DNA from: JBDUDR01 sp040002845
GTDB taxonomy: Bacteria; Actinomycetota; Actinomycetes; Propionibacteriales; Nocardioidaceae
Length of the DNA: 11,588 nt
Direction: 5' to 3'
Assembly: GCA_040002845.1 (NCBI GenBank)
Contig: JBDUDR010000090.1
Location: 1 to 11,588, forward strand
The notes under the pieces were generated by a model. The model had not been told where the DNA came from. It did not search any database and was given only the letters and a program-made list of their open reading frames with translations. This document shows, in pieces, positions 1-6,383 of the stretch; positions within the stretch are counted from its first letter, which is position 1; each line of letters starts with the position of its first letter. Made by a program: the position numbers and the translations under genes.

Positions 1-119
1 GCCGCACAGAGAACAGGCGACGAAAGTTCCGGTGTCTCAGCAGATGCCCGAGATCTCTGATGAAGCGCACCCGTCAAGTCTGCCGTGCCCAACCTGCGCA
101 GGGCAGTCCGTCCACCGCC

Positions 120-190
120 GGTTCTGCCACAAAGTGTGGCGGTCATGCTGTCCGGTGGCCCGTCTGACTACCGGAACGTCACACTTTGCG
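120..190 (+). repeat. 71-bp near-palindromic dispersed repeat, copy 1
   Basis: This segment, read on the plus strand, matches the reverse complement of 8625-8695 over 71 bp with about 8 differences by eye, half of them in the apical loop. It begins GGTTCTGCCACAAAG and ends CACACTTTGCG. It folds on itself: 130-144 (CAAAGTGTGGCGGTC) pairs with 174-188, and an inner CCGGT (152-156) pairs with ACCGG (170-174) across a bulge. Relative to copy 2, pair G134-C184 replaces A-T, which is a compensatory change. G139 opposite T179 keeps a wobble, and 142/176 is a mismatch. It lies downstream of the ino1 stop codon in otherwise gene-free DNA. It resembles a REP or MITE-type intergenic element, but I do not recognise the family. 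Confidence 0.8.
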
Positions 191-216
191 TTGCCCGGAG
201 GCTTTGCTCACTCCGC

Positions 217-235
217 GGCCGGCCAGTGGCCGACC
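217..235 (-). terminator. GC-rich hairpin after ino1
   Basis: Read on the minus strand, GGTCGGCC and GGCCGGCC form an 8-bp stem with one T.G wobble around an ACT loop. The hairpin starts about 12 nt after the ino1 stop. There is no T-tract behind it, which is common for actinobacterial terminator hairpins. Its role as a terminator is inferred from the position and the stem only. Confidence 0.4.
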
Positions 236-247
236 ACTTCGATGAGC

Positions 248-1327
248 TCAGCGCTCCTCGGCACCTGAGATGAACCGCTCCACACTCGCCCGGCCCTCGT
301 CGTCGGGACGCTGCACCGGCGGGGACTTCATGAGGTACGAGGAGGCGGACAGCAGGGCCCCGCCGATGCCACGATCCTTGGCGATCTTGGCCGCCCGGAT
401 GGCGTCGATGATGATGCCCGCCGAGTTTGGCGAATCCCAGACCTCCAGCTTGTACTCCATGTTGATCGGCACGTTGCCGAACGCGCGGCCCTCGAGCCGG
501 ACGTAAGCCCACTTGCGGTCGTCGAGCCACTGCACGTAGTCGGACGGGCCGATGTGGACGTTGCGGGCACCGAGGTCATGGGTGATGTTGGACGTCACGG
601 CCTGCGTCTTGGAGATCTTCTTCGACTCCAAGCGATCGCGCTCCAGCATGTTCTTGAAGTCCATGTTGCCTCCGACGTTCAGCTGGTAGGTCCGGTCCAG
701 GACCACACCCCGATCCTCGAACAGCTTGGCCAGCACGCGGTGCGTGATGGTAGCGCCCAGCTGCGACTTGATGTCGTCACCGATGATCGGGACGCCGGCG
801 TCCTCGAACTTCTTCGCCCACTCCGGGTCCGAGGCGATGAACACCGGCAGGGCGTTGACGAAAGCAACACCGGCGTCGATGGCACATTGAGCGTAGAACT
901 TGTCCGCCTGCTCCGAGCCGACCGGCAGGTACGAGACCAGCACATCGGTCCGGGTGTCGCGCAGCACCCGCACCACGTCGACCGGCGGTACGTCGGACTC
1001 GTCGATGGTCTCTCGGTAGTACTTGCCCAGTCCGTCCAGGGTGGGGCCCCGCTGGACGACAACACCCACCGGCGGCACATCGGTGATCTTGATCGTGTTG
1101 TTCTCACTGGCCTGAGTCGCCTCCGCGAGGTCGAACCCGACCTTCTTCGCATCGACGTCAAAAGCAGCGACGAACTCGACGTCGCGGACGTGGTAGTCGC
1201 CGAACTGCACGTGCATGAGCCCGGGAACGGTGCCGTTCGGGTCAGCGTCCTGGTAGAAGTGCACGCCTTGGATCAGCGACGTGGCGCAGTTGCCGACGCC
1301 GACGATGGCTACGCGAACCGAACCCAT
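248..1327 (-). CDS. ino1: Inositol-3-phosphate synthase (Ino1, actinobacterial type)
   Basis: This 359-residue cytosolic enzyme converts glucose 6-phosphate to 1D-myo-inositol 3-phosphate using enzyme-bound NAD. In actinomycetes that is the entry step to phosphatidylinositol, its mannosides and mycothiol. The N-terminal dinucleotide loop GVGNCATSL is at 10-18. LPVGSEQADKFYA (134-146) and NALPVFIASDPEW (158-170) follow. The catalytic-region signatures are GDDIKSQLGATITHR (183-197), NVGGNMDFKNM (217-227) and LESKKISKT (233-241), with EVWDSPNSAGIIIDAIR (295-311) toward the C-terminus. Length and motifs agree with the actinobacterial/archaeal short form (M. tuberculosis Rv0046c). The ATG start is preceded by AAGGAGA, which overlaps the stop codon of the upstream padR-like gene 10 bp away. 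The two genes are therefore probably co-transcribed and translationally coupled. The product assignment is near certain; the regulation is inferred. Confidence 0.97.
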   Translation of the reverse strand: MGSVRVAIVGVGNCATSLIQGVHFYQDADPNGTVPGLMHVQFGDYHVRDVEFVAAFDVDAKKVGFDLAEATQASENNTIKITDVPPVGVVVQRGPTLDGLGKYYRETIDESDVPPVDVVRVLRDTRTDVLVSYLPVGSEQADKFYAQCAIDAGVAFVNALPVFIASDPEWAKKFEDAGVPIIGDDIKSQLGATITHRVLAKLFEDRGVVLDRTYQLNVGGNMDFKNMLERDRLESKKISKTQAVTSNITHDLGARNVHIGPSDYVQWLDDRKWAYVRLEGRAFGNVPINMEYKLEVWDSPNSAGIIIDAIRAAKIAKDRGIGGALLSASSYLMKSPPVQRPDDEGRASVERFISGAEER

Positions 1328-1337
1328 AGGGGTCTCC

Positions 1338-1934
1338 TTAGTTCTTGTTCTCGGGGGAAACGGGCAGGCGGGTCTCGCCGCCGTCCTTGGTGTTGTGCTG
1401 CTCGTGCTGGATCAGCTCGTTCAACCAGCGCACCTCGTGCTCGACGGACTCCAGGCCGTGGCGCTGAAGCTCGAGGGTGTAGGCGTCGACCCGCTCGCGG
1501 GTGCGGGCGACTGCATTGCGAACGCCGTACAGTCGCTCCTCGAGTCGCGTGCGGCGACCCTCCAGGATGCGCATCCGGGTGACGGCGTCCGTGCGGCCGA
1601 AGAACGCGAAGTGAACTCCGAACGTGTCGTCTTCCCAGGTTGCCGGCCCGGCGTCACCCACCAGCTCGGCGAAGCGTTCCTTGCCTTCGGCGGTGAGCTT
1701 GTAGACGATCTTGGCTCGACGCCCGGTCAGGCCGGCCTCCAGCTCGGTGGTGTCCTCGGCGATCAGCCCGTTGCGAAGCATCTGCTTGAGACAGGGATAG
1801 AGCGAGCCGTACGAAAGCACCCGCCCGCGGCCCAGCAGCGCCGTCACCCGCTTGCGCAGCTCGTAGCCGTGCATGGGTGACTCGTCCAGCAGTCCCAGGA
1901 CCGCCAGCTCGAGTGAGTCGCCGCGTTTCGCCAC
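1338..1934 (-). CDS. PadR-family transcriptional regulator
   Basis: This 198-residue regulator has an N-terminal winged helix and a C-terminal dimerisation helix. The signature is LELAVLGLLDESPMHGYELRKRV, from about residue 8 to 30, then a recognition region with YGSLYPCLKQM and a wing ending in YKLTAEGKERF. The C-terminal half is rich in Arg/Glu and probably forms the PadR subfamily-2 helical arm. I chose the GTG start (protein begins VAKRGDSLE) because AAGGAG lies 8 nt upstream. The longer open frame would add 41 residues running back through the operator, with no family similarity. The gene leads a two-gene operon with ino1, as Rv0047c does in M. tuberculosis. The palindrome at 1981-1999 suggests that it represses itself and therefore ino1. 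The inducing ligand is unknown. Confidence 0.93.
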   Translation of the reverse strand: MAKRGDSLELAVLGLLDESPMHGYELRKRVTALLGRGRVLSYGSLYPCLKQMLRNGLIAEDTTELEAGLTGRRAKIVYKLTAEGKERFAELVGDAGPATWEDDTFGVHFAFFGRTDAVTRMRILEGRRTRLEERLYGVRNAVARTRERVDAYTLELQRHGLESVEHEVRWLNELIQHEQHNTKDGGETRLPVSPENKN

Positions 1935-1980
1935 CGTGCGGACTCCTTGCCGGACTATGGTGGTGCCACCTATCGGATGT

Positions 1981-1999
1981 ATGTATCGTAGCGATACAT
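1981..1999 (-). promoter_or_regulatory. Candidate PadR operator overlapping the padR-ino1 promoter
   Basis: ATGTATCG, TAG, CGATACAT is a perfect 8-bp inverted repeat with a 3-bp centre, in DNA otherwise poor in A/T. An extra ATGT half-site abuts it on the left. ATGT/ACAT-ended palindromes are typical PadR operators. On the minus strand a TACGAT (-10 type TAnnnT) lies inside it at 1990-1985. Bound protein would therefore block transcription of padR-ino1, about 50 nt upstream of the GTG start. Binding by the adjacent regulator is inferred. An effect on the divergent penicillin-binding protein gene is possible but not shown. Confidence 0.7.
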
Positions 2000-2148
2000 C
2001 GCGCGGAACCCAAGTCTCGTGGTTCGTCTCCGATTCGCCGGGCGTACATGATGCCACCGCAGGCCACTGGCGTCAGATCCTCACGCAGGATACGGAGCCG
2101 CGTCGCCACCCCGCGGGCGCGGAGTGGGTGATTCCGCGGTTCGGCACG

Positions 2149-2154
2149 TACCCT
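2149..2154 (+). promoter_or_regulatory. Possible -10 box of the penicillin-binding protein operon
   Basis: TACCCT fits the actinobacterial TAnnnT -10 pattern and lies 66 bp before the chosen GTG start in the 286-bp divergent intergenic region. I see no convincing -35 hexamer at the expected distance, so the call is weak. Confidence 0.25.
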
Positions 2155-2220
2155 CGTTCTCGGGCAACGCGTGCCGCCGACCGGCCACCCGCCGTGAGAC
2201 AGCCCAGACCAGGGAGATCT

Positions 2221-4500
2221 GTGAGTCACAAACTGCCTCCTGCCGAGCCAGCCGACGAGTTCGACGACCACGACGACGACGATGAGTACGACGACGATGA
2301 GTACGACGACGAACCGCCCCGGCACGGCAGGGTCTACAAGGCGATCAAGTGGCTGCTGATCCTGGTCATCTTCGGGATCGTTGCCGGCATCACGGCGCTG
2401 GTGGTCGTCTACAAGATGATCGACATCCCAGATCCCAACAAGGACTTCCAGGCTCAGACGACGTTCGTCTACTACTCCGACGGCAAGCATGTTCTCGGCA
2501 CGTTCGCGACCCAGGACCGGATCAACGTCTCGCTGTCCGACGTGCCGCAACATGTGCAGGATGCCGTGATCGCCGCCGAGGACCGCACCTTCTATACCAA
2601 CAGCGGCATCGACCCGAAGGGCATCATCAGGGCTGCATGGAACAACCTGCGCAACGACTCCACCCAGGGCGGGTCGACCATCACGCAGCAGTACGTCAAG
2701 ATCCTCTACCTGTCCCAGGAGCGCACGTGGCAGCGGAAGATCAAAGAGGCCTTCCTGGCGGTGAAGATCCAGCGTGAGCAGTCCAAGCAGGAGATCCTGC
2801 AGGGCTATCTCAACACGATCTACTTCGGTCGTGGCGCGTACGGCATCGAGGCCGCCGCCCATGCGTACTACGACAAGAGCGCCACCGAGCTCACCGTCCC
2901 CGAGAGCGCGGTGCTGGCGTCGATCCTGAACTCTCCGAGCAGCCTTGACCCAGCTGTCAAGAAGAGCAACCGTGAGGAGCTGCTGGCGCGCTATCAGTAC
3001 GTGTTGTCGGGCATGGTCGACATGGGCAACCTCGACGCGGACAAGGCGGCGAAGTTCGAGCGGAACCTGCCGCCGTTCGCGCACCTAGAGGTCAAGAACA
3101 GCCTCGGCGGGCCCAAGGGATTCCTGCTCGCCCTCACCGAGAGCGAGCTGCGCAAGGACGGCTTCAGTGACGAGGAGATCTACGGCGGCGGACTGAGGGT
3201 CGTCACGACCGTCGACTGGAAGGCGCAGAACGCGACCCGCAAGGCGGTCCAGGCAGAGCAACCCACCATCGCCGCCAAGGGAGTGCACATCGCCATCGCG
3301 TCTGTCGAGCCGGGAACCGGGGCCTTGCGGGCGATGTACGGAGGACCTGACTACGTGAAGGACCAGCGCAACTGGGCGCTCACCGGACGACAGCCCGGAT
3401 CGTCCTTCAAGCCGTTTGCGCTTGCGGCCGGCATCGAGGGGGGATACAGCCTGTTCGACACGTTCGAGGGGAACAGCTACACCTACCCGAACGGCACAGA
3501 AGTGGGCAACGAGTTCGGGGAGACCTATGGGCCGATCTCACTCCTCCAGGCGACCGAGGTCTCATCGAACACCGCGTACGCCGATCTCACCAACCGCCCT
3601 CAGGTCGGACCGCAGCGCGTGCTCGAGTCCGCCATCCGGGCCGGGATCCCCTCGGATGCACCCGGCCTCGGACCCAATTTCGGGATCGCCCTCGGCACAG
3701 CGGACGTCACCCCGGTGGACATGGCCAATGGATACGCGACCTTCGCCGCACAGGGCGAGGAGTCCAGCTGGTACTCCATCGAGAAGGTCACCGACAGCAG
3801 CGGCCACGTGCGCTACCAGCACCAGGTCAAGACCAAACGGGCTTTCTCGGCGGGTGTCTCGGCCGACGTAACGTACGCCTTGACGCAGGTCGTCGACACC
3901 AGCAGCGGGACGGGTACGGCAGCGCAAGCGCTCGGCTGCGCTGCTGCGGCCAAGACCGGCACCGCCGCTCTTCGTCCCAACACGGTCACCTCTGCCTGGT
4001 TCGTGGGCTACACACCGAAGCTGTCTACCGCCGTGATGTATGTGAAGGGCAAGAACGCGACGGCTGACCTGGACGGGGTCGGTGGTCTTCCCACGTTCTT
4101 CGGTGGGGACTACCCGGCCCGGACCTGGACCGCCTTCATGCAGGATGCCGGCCAGGGGGTCAACTGCCAGGACTTCCCTCCGCCGGCCTATGTGTCTGGC
4201 ACCGAGCCGCCGCCGCCGACGACGGCCCCGCCGACCACGGTGAACCCCCCCACCCACAGCGACACGCTCACCCAGACGCCGTCATCGACACCAACCCACA
4301 CAACGACGAGTCCGACAGGGAGTCCGACGGGCAGTCCGACCGGGAGCCCGACCGGAAGTCCGACCGGGACTCCCACGACCCCGACCGGCCCACCGACCGG
4401 TCCGACGACGACGATTCACCCGGGCCGCCTGTCTGGTCCTGGTCGACTGCTCGACGAGCTGGCCACCCGTGCGGTGGCTATCCCGCCTGCCCGGGAGTAG
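2221..4500 (+). CDS. Class A penicillin-binding protein (bifunctional transglycosylase/transpeptidase)
   Basis: This 759-residue membrane-anchored peptidoglycan polymerase extends glycan strands from lipid II and cross-links stem peptides. A very acidic cytoplasmic tail (about 11-32, Asp/Glu/Tyr) precedes one membrane helix (about 43-64). The GT51 domain follows, with EDRTFY (catalytic Glu120), GGSTITQQ (150-157) and KIKEAFLAVKIQRE (173-186). The transpeptidase domain has the SxxK nucleophile Ser394 with Lys397 (PGSSFKP), SSN at 448-450 and KTGT at 578-581. All key residues are present. The C-terminal tail is Pro/Thr/Ser-rich and carries five SPTG units (697-716). The GTG start is chosen because AGGGAG lies just upstream and the acidic tail begins there; GTG at 2194 is an in-frame alternative. 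It corresponds to the ponA1 position (Rv0050) in M. tuberculosis. The GT87-like gene follows 14 bp after its stop. Confidence 0.95.
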   Translation: MSHKLPPAEPADEFDDHDDDDEYDDDEYDDEPPRHGRVYKAIKWLLILVIFGIVAGITALVVVYKMIDIPDPNKDFQAQTTFVYYSDGKHVLGTFATQDRINVSLSDVPQHVQDAVIAAEDRTFYTNSGIDPKGIIRAAWNNLRNDSTQGGSTITQQYVKILYLSQERTWQRKIKEAFLAVKIQREQSKQEILQGYLNTIYFGRGAYGIEAAAHAYYDKSATELTVPESAVLASILNSPSSLDPAVKKSNREELLARYQYVLSGMVDMGNLDADKAAKFERNLPPFAHLEVKNSLGGPKGFLLALTESELRKDGFSDEEIYGGGLRVVTTVDWKAQNATRKAVQAEQPTIAAKGVHIAIASVEPGTGALRAMYGGPDYVKDQRNWALTGRQPGSSFKPFALAAGIEGGYSLFDTFEGNSYTYPNGTEVGNEFGETYGPISLLQATEVSSNTAYADLTNRPQVGPQRVLESAIRAGIPSDAPGLGPNFGIALGTADVTPVDMANGYATFAAQGEESSWYSIEKVTDSSGHVRYQHQVKTKRAFSAGVSADVTYALTQVVDTSSGTGTAAQALGCAAAAKTGTAALRPNTVTSAWFVGYTPKLSTAVMYVKGKNATADLDGVGGLPTFFGGDYPARTWTAFMQDAGQGVNCQDFPPPAYVSGTEPPPPTTAPPTTVNPPTHSDTLTQTPSSTPTHTTTSPTGSPTGSPTGSPTGSPTGTPTTPTGPPTGPTTTIHPGRLSGPGRLLDELATRAVAIPPARE
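2281..2310 (+). repeat. 15-bp perfect tandem duplication in the acidic N-tail of the penicillin-binding protein
   Basis: GATGAGTACGACGAC occurs twice in direct succession and encodes DEYDD twice within the cytoplasmic tail. It is in frame, so length variation would add or remove five residues without breaking the protein. Confidence 0.85.
4309..4368 (+). repeat. 12-bp coding minisatellite (five SPTG units)
   Basis: Five consecutive 12-bp units of the type AGTCCGACCGGG encode Ser-Pro-Thr-Gly in the extracytoplasmic C-terminal tail of the penicillin-binding protein. Synonymous differences occur mostly at third positions. The unit is a multiple of three and could expand or contract in frame. 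Pro/Thr/Ser tails are common on actinobacterial class A penicillin-binding proteins and probably span the wall. Confidence 0.85.
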
Positions 4501-4514
4501 GACACGATTGGTGC

Positions 4515-6005
4515 GTGGCTGATGCAGCGGAGGCGGGCAAAGTAGTGGGCCGCTCGCCCAGAACCGGCCAGCCTCGAAACGTCATATCACCCACCGAGCA
4601 GGACGAATTGGTGCGCGCGATCAGCGCGGGCGTGTCCGGACCTGTCGGCAGCCACGCCCGGTCAAGCGCCGGCTGGTGGACCCCGATCCGGGTGCTGCTG
4701 GCCGTCACCACCGTCGTGTTCGCGCTCGGCATGATCCAGAAGGCGCCGTGCGTGCAAGATGACTGGCTGGGCCCGAAGCCCTTCACCCACCTGTGCTACT
4801 CAGACATCGGCTACTTGTATGCCGACCGCGGGTTCGCCGAGAACAAGGTGCCGTACCTCGACGACTCCGGCCGCTACCCGGTGATGGAGTACCCCGTGCT
4901 CACCGGCTTCTTCGCCTACGGCGCCGGTCTCGTGACGAACTGGCTGATAGATGCACCCGACGTATCCCTGCTGCCCGCCGACCAGGTGCCGTCAGACCCG
5001 GCCGTGCAGAGCGACTCCTCCGTCTACTTCGCGGTCACTGTCGTTGCCCTGTTCCTGTGTGCGCTGCTTGCGGTGTGGGCGATGGCGGGGATCCACGCCA
5101 GGCGACCGTGGGATGCCATGTTCCTCGCGGCCGCCCCCGCGTTGGCGCTGGCGGGCACCATCAACTGGGACCTGTTCGCGGTGGCGTTCGTCATGACGGC
5201 CCTGCTTGCCTGGTCGCGGTCCCACCCGCTCGTCTGCGGACTCCTCATCGGCCTCGGGGCTGCGGCAAAGCTCTATCCGCTGTTCCTCCTCGGCCCGCTA
5301 CTCGTGTTGTGTCTGCGTACGAGTCGCACCCGAGCCTGGTTCGTGTGCGTGGTCGGAGCAGCAGCCGCGTGGCTCGCCGTCAACGCCCCGATCTATCTGC
5401 AGGCACCTGATCAGTGGGCGTCGTTCTGGAAGTTCAACGCCAGCCGTGGCGGTGACTACGGATCCTTCTGGTACGTCCTGTCACTGGCAGGTCACCCGGT
5501 CTCTTCGCACGTCATCAATCTCGTGAGCCTGGGAGCGTTCGGCTTGGCCTGCGTTGCGGTCGCCGGGTTGGGGCTGTTCGCCAGCCGCAGGCCGAGGCTG
5601 CCACAGCTAATCTTCTTGGTGGTGGCCTCGTTCCTGCTGGTCAACAAGGTCTACTCGCCTCAGTACGTGCTCTGGCTGCTCCCACTGGCGGCACTGGCGC
5701 GACCTCGATGGCGTGACGTGCTCATCTGGCAGTCGTTCGAGGTGCTTTACTTCGTGGGCATCTGGATGCACCTGGGAGGGATGCTTCAACCCGCCGGAGA
5801 CGGCGAACCTGATCGGGTGTACTGGTTGATCGTGTTCCTTCGGCTGGCCGCGACCGCGTGGTTCATGGGGATGGTCGTACGCGACATCCTGCGGCCATGG
5901 CACGATCCCGTACGCCAGGACGGCTTGGATGACGACCCGGCCGGTGGCGTCTTCGACGAGACCCACGATGCCCCCTGGGTCGACAGCATCCTCGCCCGCA
6001 CCTGA
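4515..6005 (+). CDS. GT87-like polytopic membrane glycosyltransferase (mannosyltransferase family)
   Basis: This 496-residue integral membrane protein resembles the GT87 (DUF2029) family of polyprenyl-phosphate-dependent, GT-C fold glycosyltransferases. A cytosolic N-terminus (1-55) is followed by a first helix (about 58-75). A long outer loop has CYSDIGYLYADRGF (94-107) and YPVMEYPVLTG (121-131), where the family's conserved acidic residues lie. Around ten further hydrophobic segments follow. LGAAAKLYPLFLLGPLL (247-263) and NKVYSPQYVLWLLPLAAL (377-394) are typical of GT87 and related enzymes. The C-terminus is an acidic cytosolic tail. The donor is probably a polyprenyl-phosphate sugar and the acceptor a cell-envelope glycan or lipid; neither can be read from sequence. 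It sits where Rv0051 does, 14 bp after the penicillin-binding protein gene, in one operon. The start is uncertain: GTG at 4515 has no good Shine-Dalgarno, whereas in-frame GTG at 4545 has GGAGG 11 nt upstream. Confidence 0.85.
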   Translation: MADAAEAGKVVGRSPRTGQPRNVISPTEQDELVRAISAGVSGPVGSHARSSAGWWTPIRVLLAVTTVVFALGMIQKAPCVQDDWLGPKPFTHLCYSDIGYLYADRGFAENKVPYLDDSGRYPVMEYPVLTGFFAYGAGLVTNWLIDAPDVSLLPADQVPSDPAVQSDSSVYFAVTVVALFLCALLAVWAMAGIHARRPWDAMFLAAAPALALAGTINWDLFAVAFVMTALLAWSRSHPLVCGLLIGLGAAAKLYPLFLLGPLLVLCLRTSRTRAWFVCVVGAAAAWLAVNAPIYLQAPDQWASFWKFNASRGGDYGSFWYVLSLAGHPVSSHVINLVSLGAFGLACVAVAGLGLFASRRPRLPQLIFLVVASFLLVNKVYSPQYVLWLLPLAALARPRWRDVLIWQSFEVLYFVGIWMHLGGMLQPAGDGEPDRVYWLIVFLRLAATAWFMGMVVRDILRPWHDPVRQDGLDDDPAGGVFDETHDAPWVDSILART

Positions 6006-6013
6006 CCCCTCTG

Positions 6014-6072
6014 CCGAGACGCCAGCTTTTCGGCGGGACACGCCGGTGGCGACGGCATCTTTGGCGTCTCGG
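6014..6072 (+). terminator. Long-range stem-loop after the GT87-like gene
   Basis: CCGAGACGCCA (6014-6024) and TGGCGTCTCGG (6062-6072) form a perfect 11-bp stem. Its 37-nt interior carries a smaller CGGCG/CGCCG hairpin (6031-6045). It begins 9 nt after the stop codon. The nested shape is unusual for a terminator and no T-tract follows, but the position is right for ending the penicillin-binding protein operon. Confidence 0.45.
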
Positions 6073-6169
6073 TTGACGTTGGGAGCTGCCTTCGAGGGCG
6101 GGTGGGGGCTGGTTGCCCAACCCTGTCTCGGTGGGCGGGGCCAGCGCCGCACGAGTGGGTCGCGGTGCT

Positions 6170-6323
6170 CGAGGTACGGGTTTGTGCCGGTCACGCTTTC
6201 ACCGAGGTACGGCTTTGTGCCGGTTACCCTTGGCCGAGGTACGAGTTCGGCACCCAAATTCGCCGTCGAGTGGTCATGAACACGTACCTCGGCAATGAGG
6301 CAGGGTGTGAAACGCGTACCTCG
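6170..6323. repeat. Array of five GAGGTACG units, three forward and two inverted
   Basis: CGAGGTACG occurs on the plus strand at 6170-6178, 6203-6211 and 6235-6243. Its complement CGTACCTCG occurs at 6283-6291 and 6315-6323. Neighbouring units in the same orientation are 32-33 bp apart, about three helical turns. Similarity extends past the 9-mer: units read roughly CGAGGTACGnGTTy, with TTTGTGCCGGT shared by the first two. The inner opposed units give a 14-bp inverted repeat with one mismatch (6235-6248 with 6278-6291). The array fills much of the convergent 378-bp gap between the GT87-like and racemase-like genes. I see no open frame with coding character here. The family is not recognised; it could be a dispersed intergenic repeat or a protein-binding array. 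Confidence 0.8.
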
Positions 6324-6338
6324 ACCCTCGGCGACCAG

Positions 6339-6383
6339 GGTGGCCCGAACGGCCACCGAACGGATCGGCGCTCGGCAACGAGC
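6339..6383 (-). terminator. Tandem hairpins after the racemase-like gene
   Basis: Read on the minus strand, GCTCG/CGAGC with a TTGC loop (6370-6383) directly follows the stop codon. It is followed by GGTGGCC/GGCCACC with a GTTCG loop (6339-6357), a perfect 7-bp stem. Two stable stems behind a stop codon suggest the end of the femX-racemase transcript. There is no T-tract. Confidence 0.5.

Noticed and set aside
2..268. Plus-strand open frame at the left edge (Cys-rich translation) as the end of an upstream gene
   Set aside because: It runs through the 71-bp repeat and into the ino1 3' end with no family similarity or start signal.
554..1582. Long plus-strand frame of 342 codons opposite ino1
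   Set aside because: It is antisense to a certain gene, its composition mirrors the GC-rich codon pattern of that gene, and the translation resembles no family I know.
1935..2057. Longer N-terminus for the PadR protein
   Set aside because: It would translate the operator and promoter. The GTG at 1934 has AAGGAG at good spacing and matches the family start.
1873..2220. 116-residue longer N-terminus for the penicillin-binding protein
   Set aside because: It would overlap padR and the divergent promoter region. The GTG at 2221 has AGGGAG upstream and starts a plausible cytoplasmic tail.
1654..3084. Minus-strand frame of 476 codons across the divergent region and the penicillin-binding protein
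   Set aside because: It overlaps padR in another frame, covers the promoter region and is antisense to GT51 motifs; it is a high-GC shadow.
6170..6323. CRISPR array
   Set aside because: The units are degenerate beyond about 9 bp, change orientation, and have no spacer/repeat structure or cas genes nearby.
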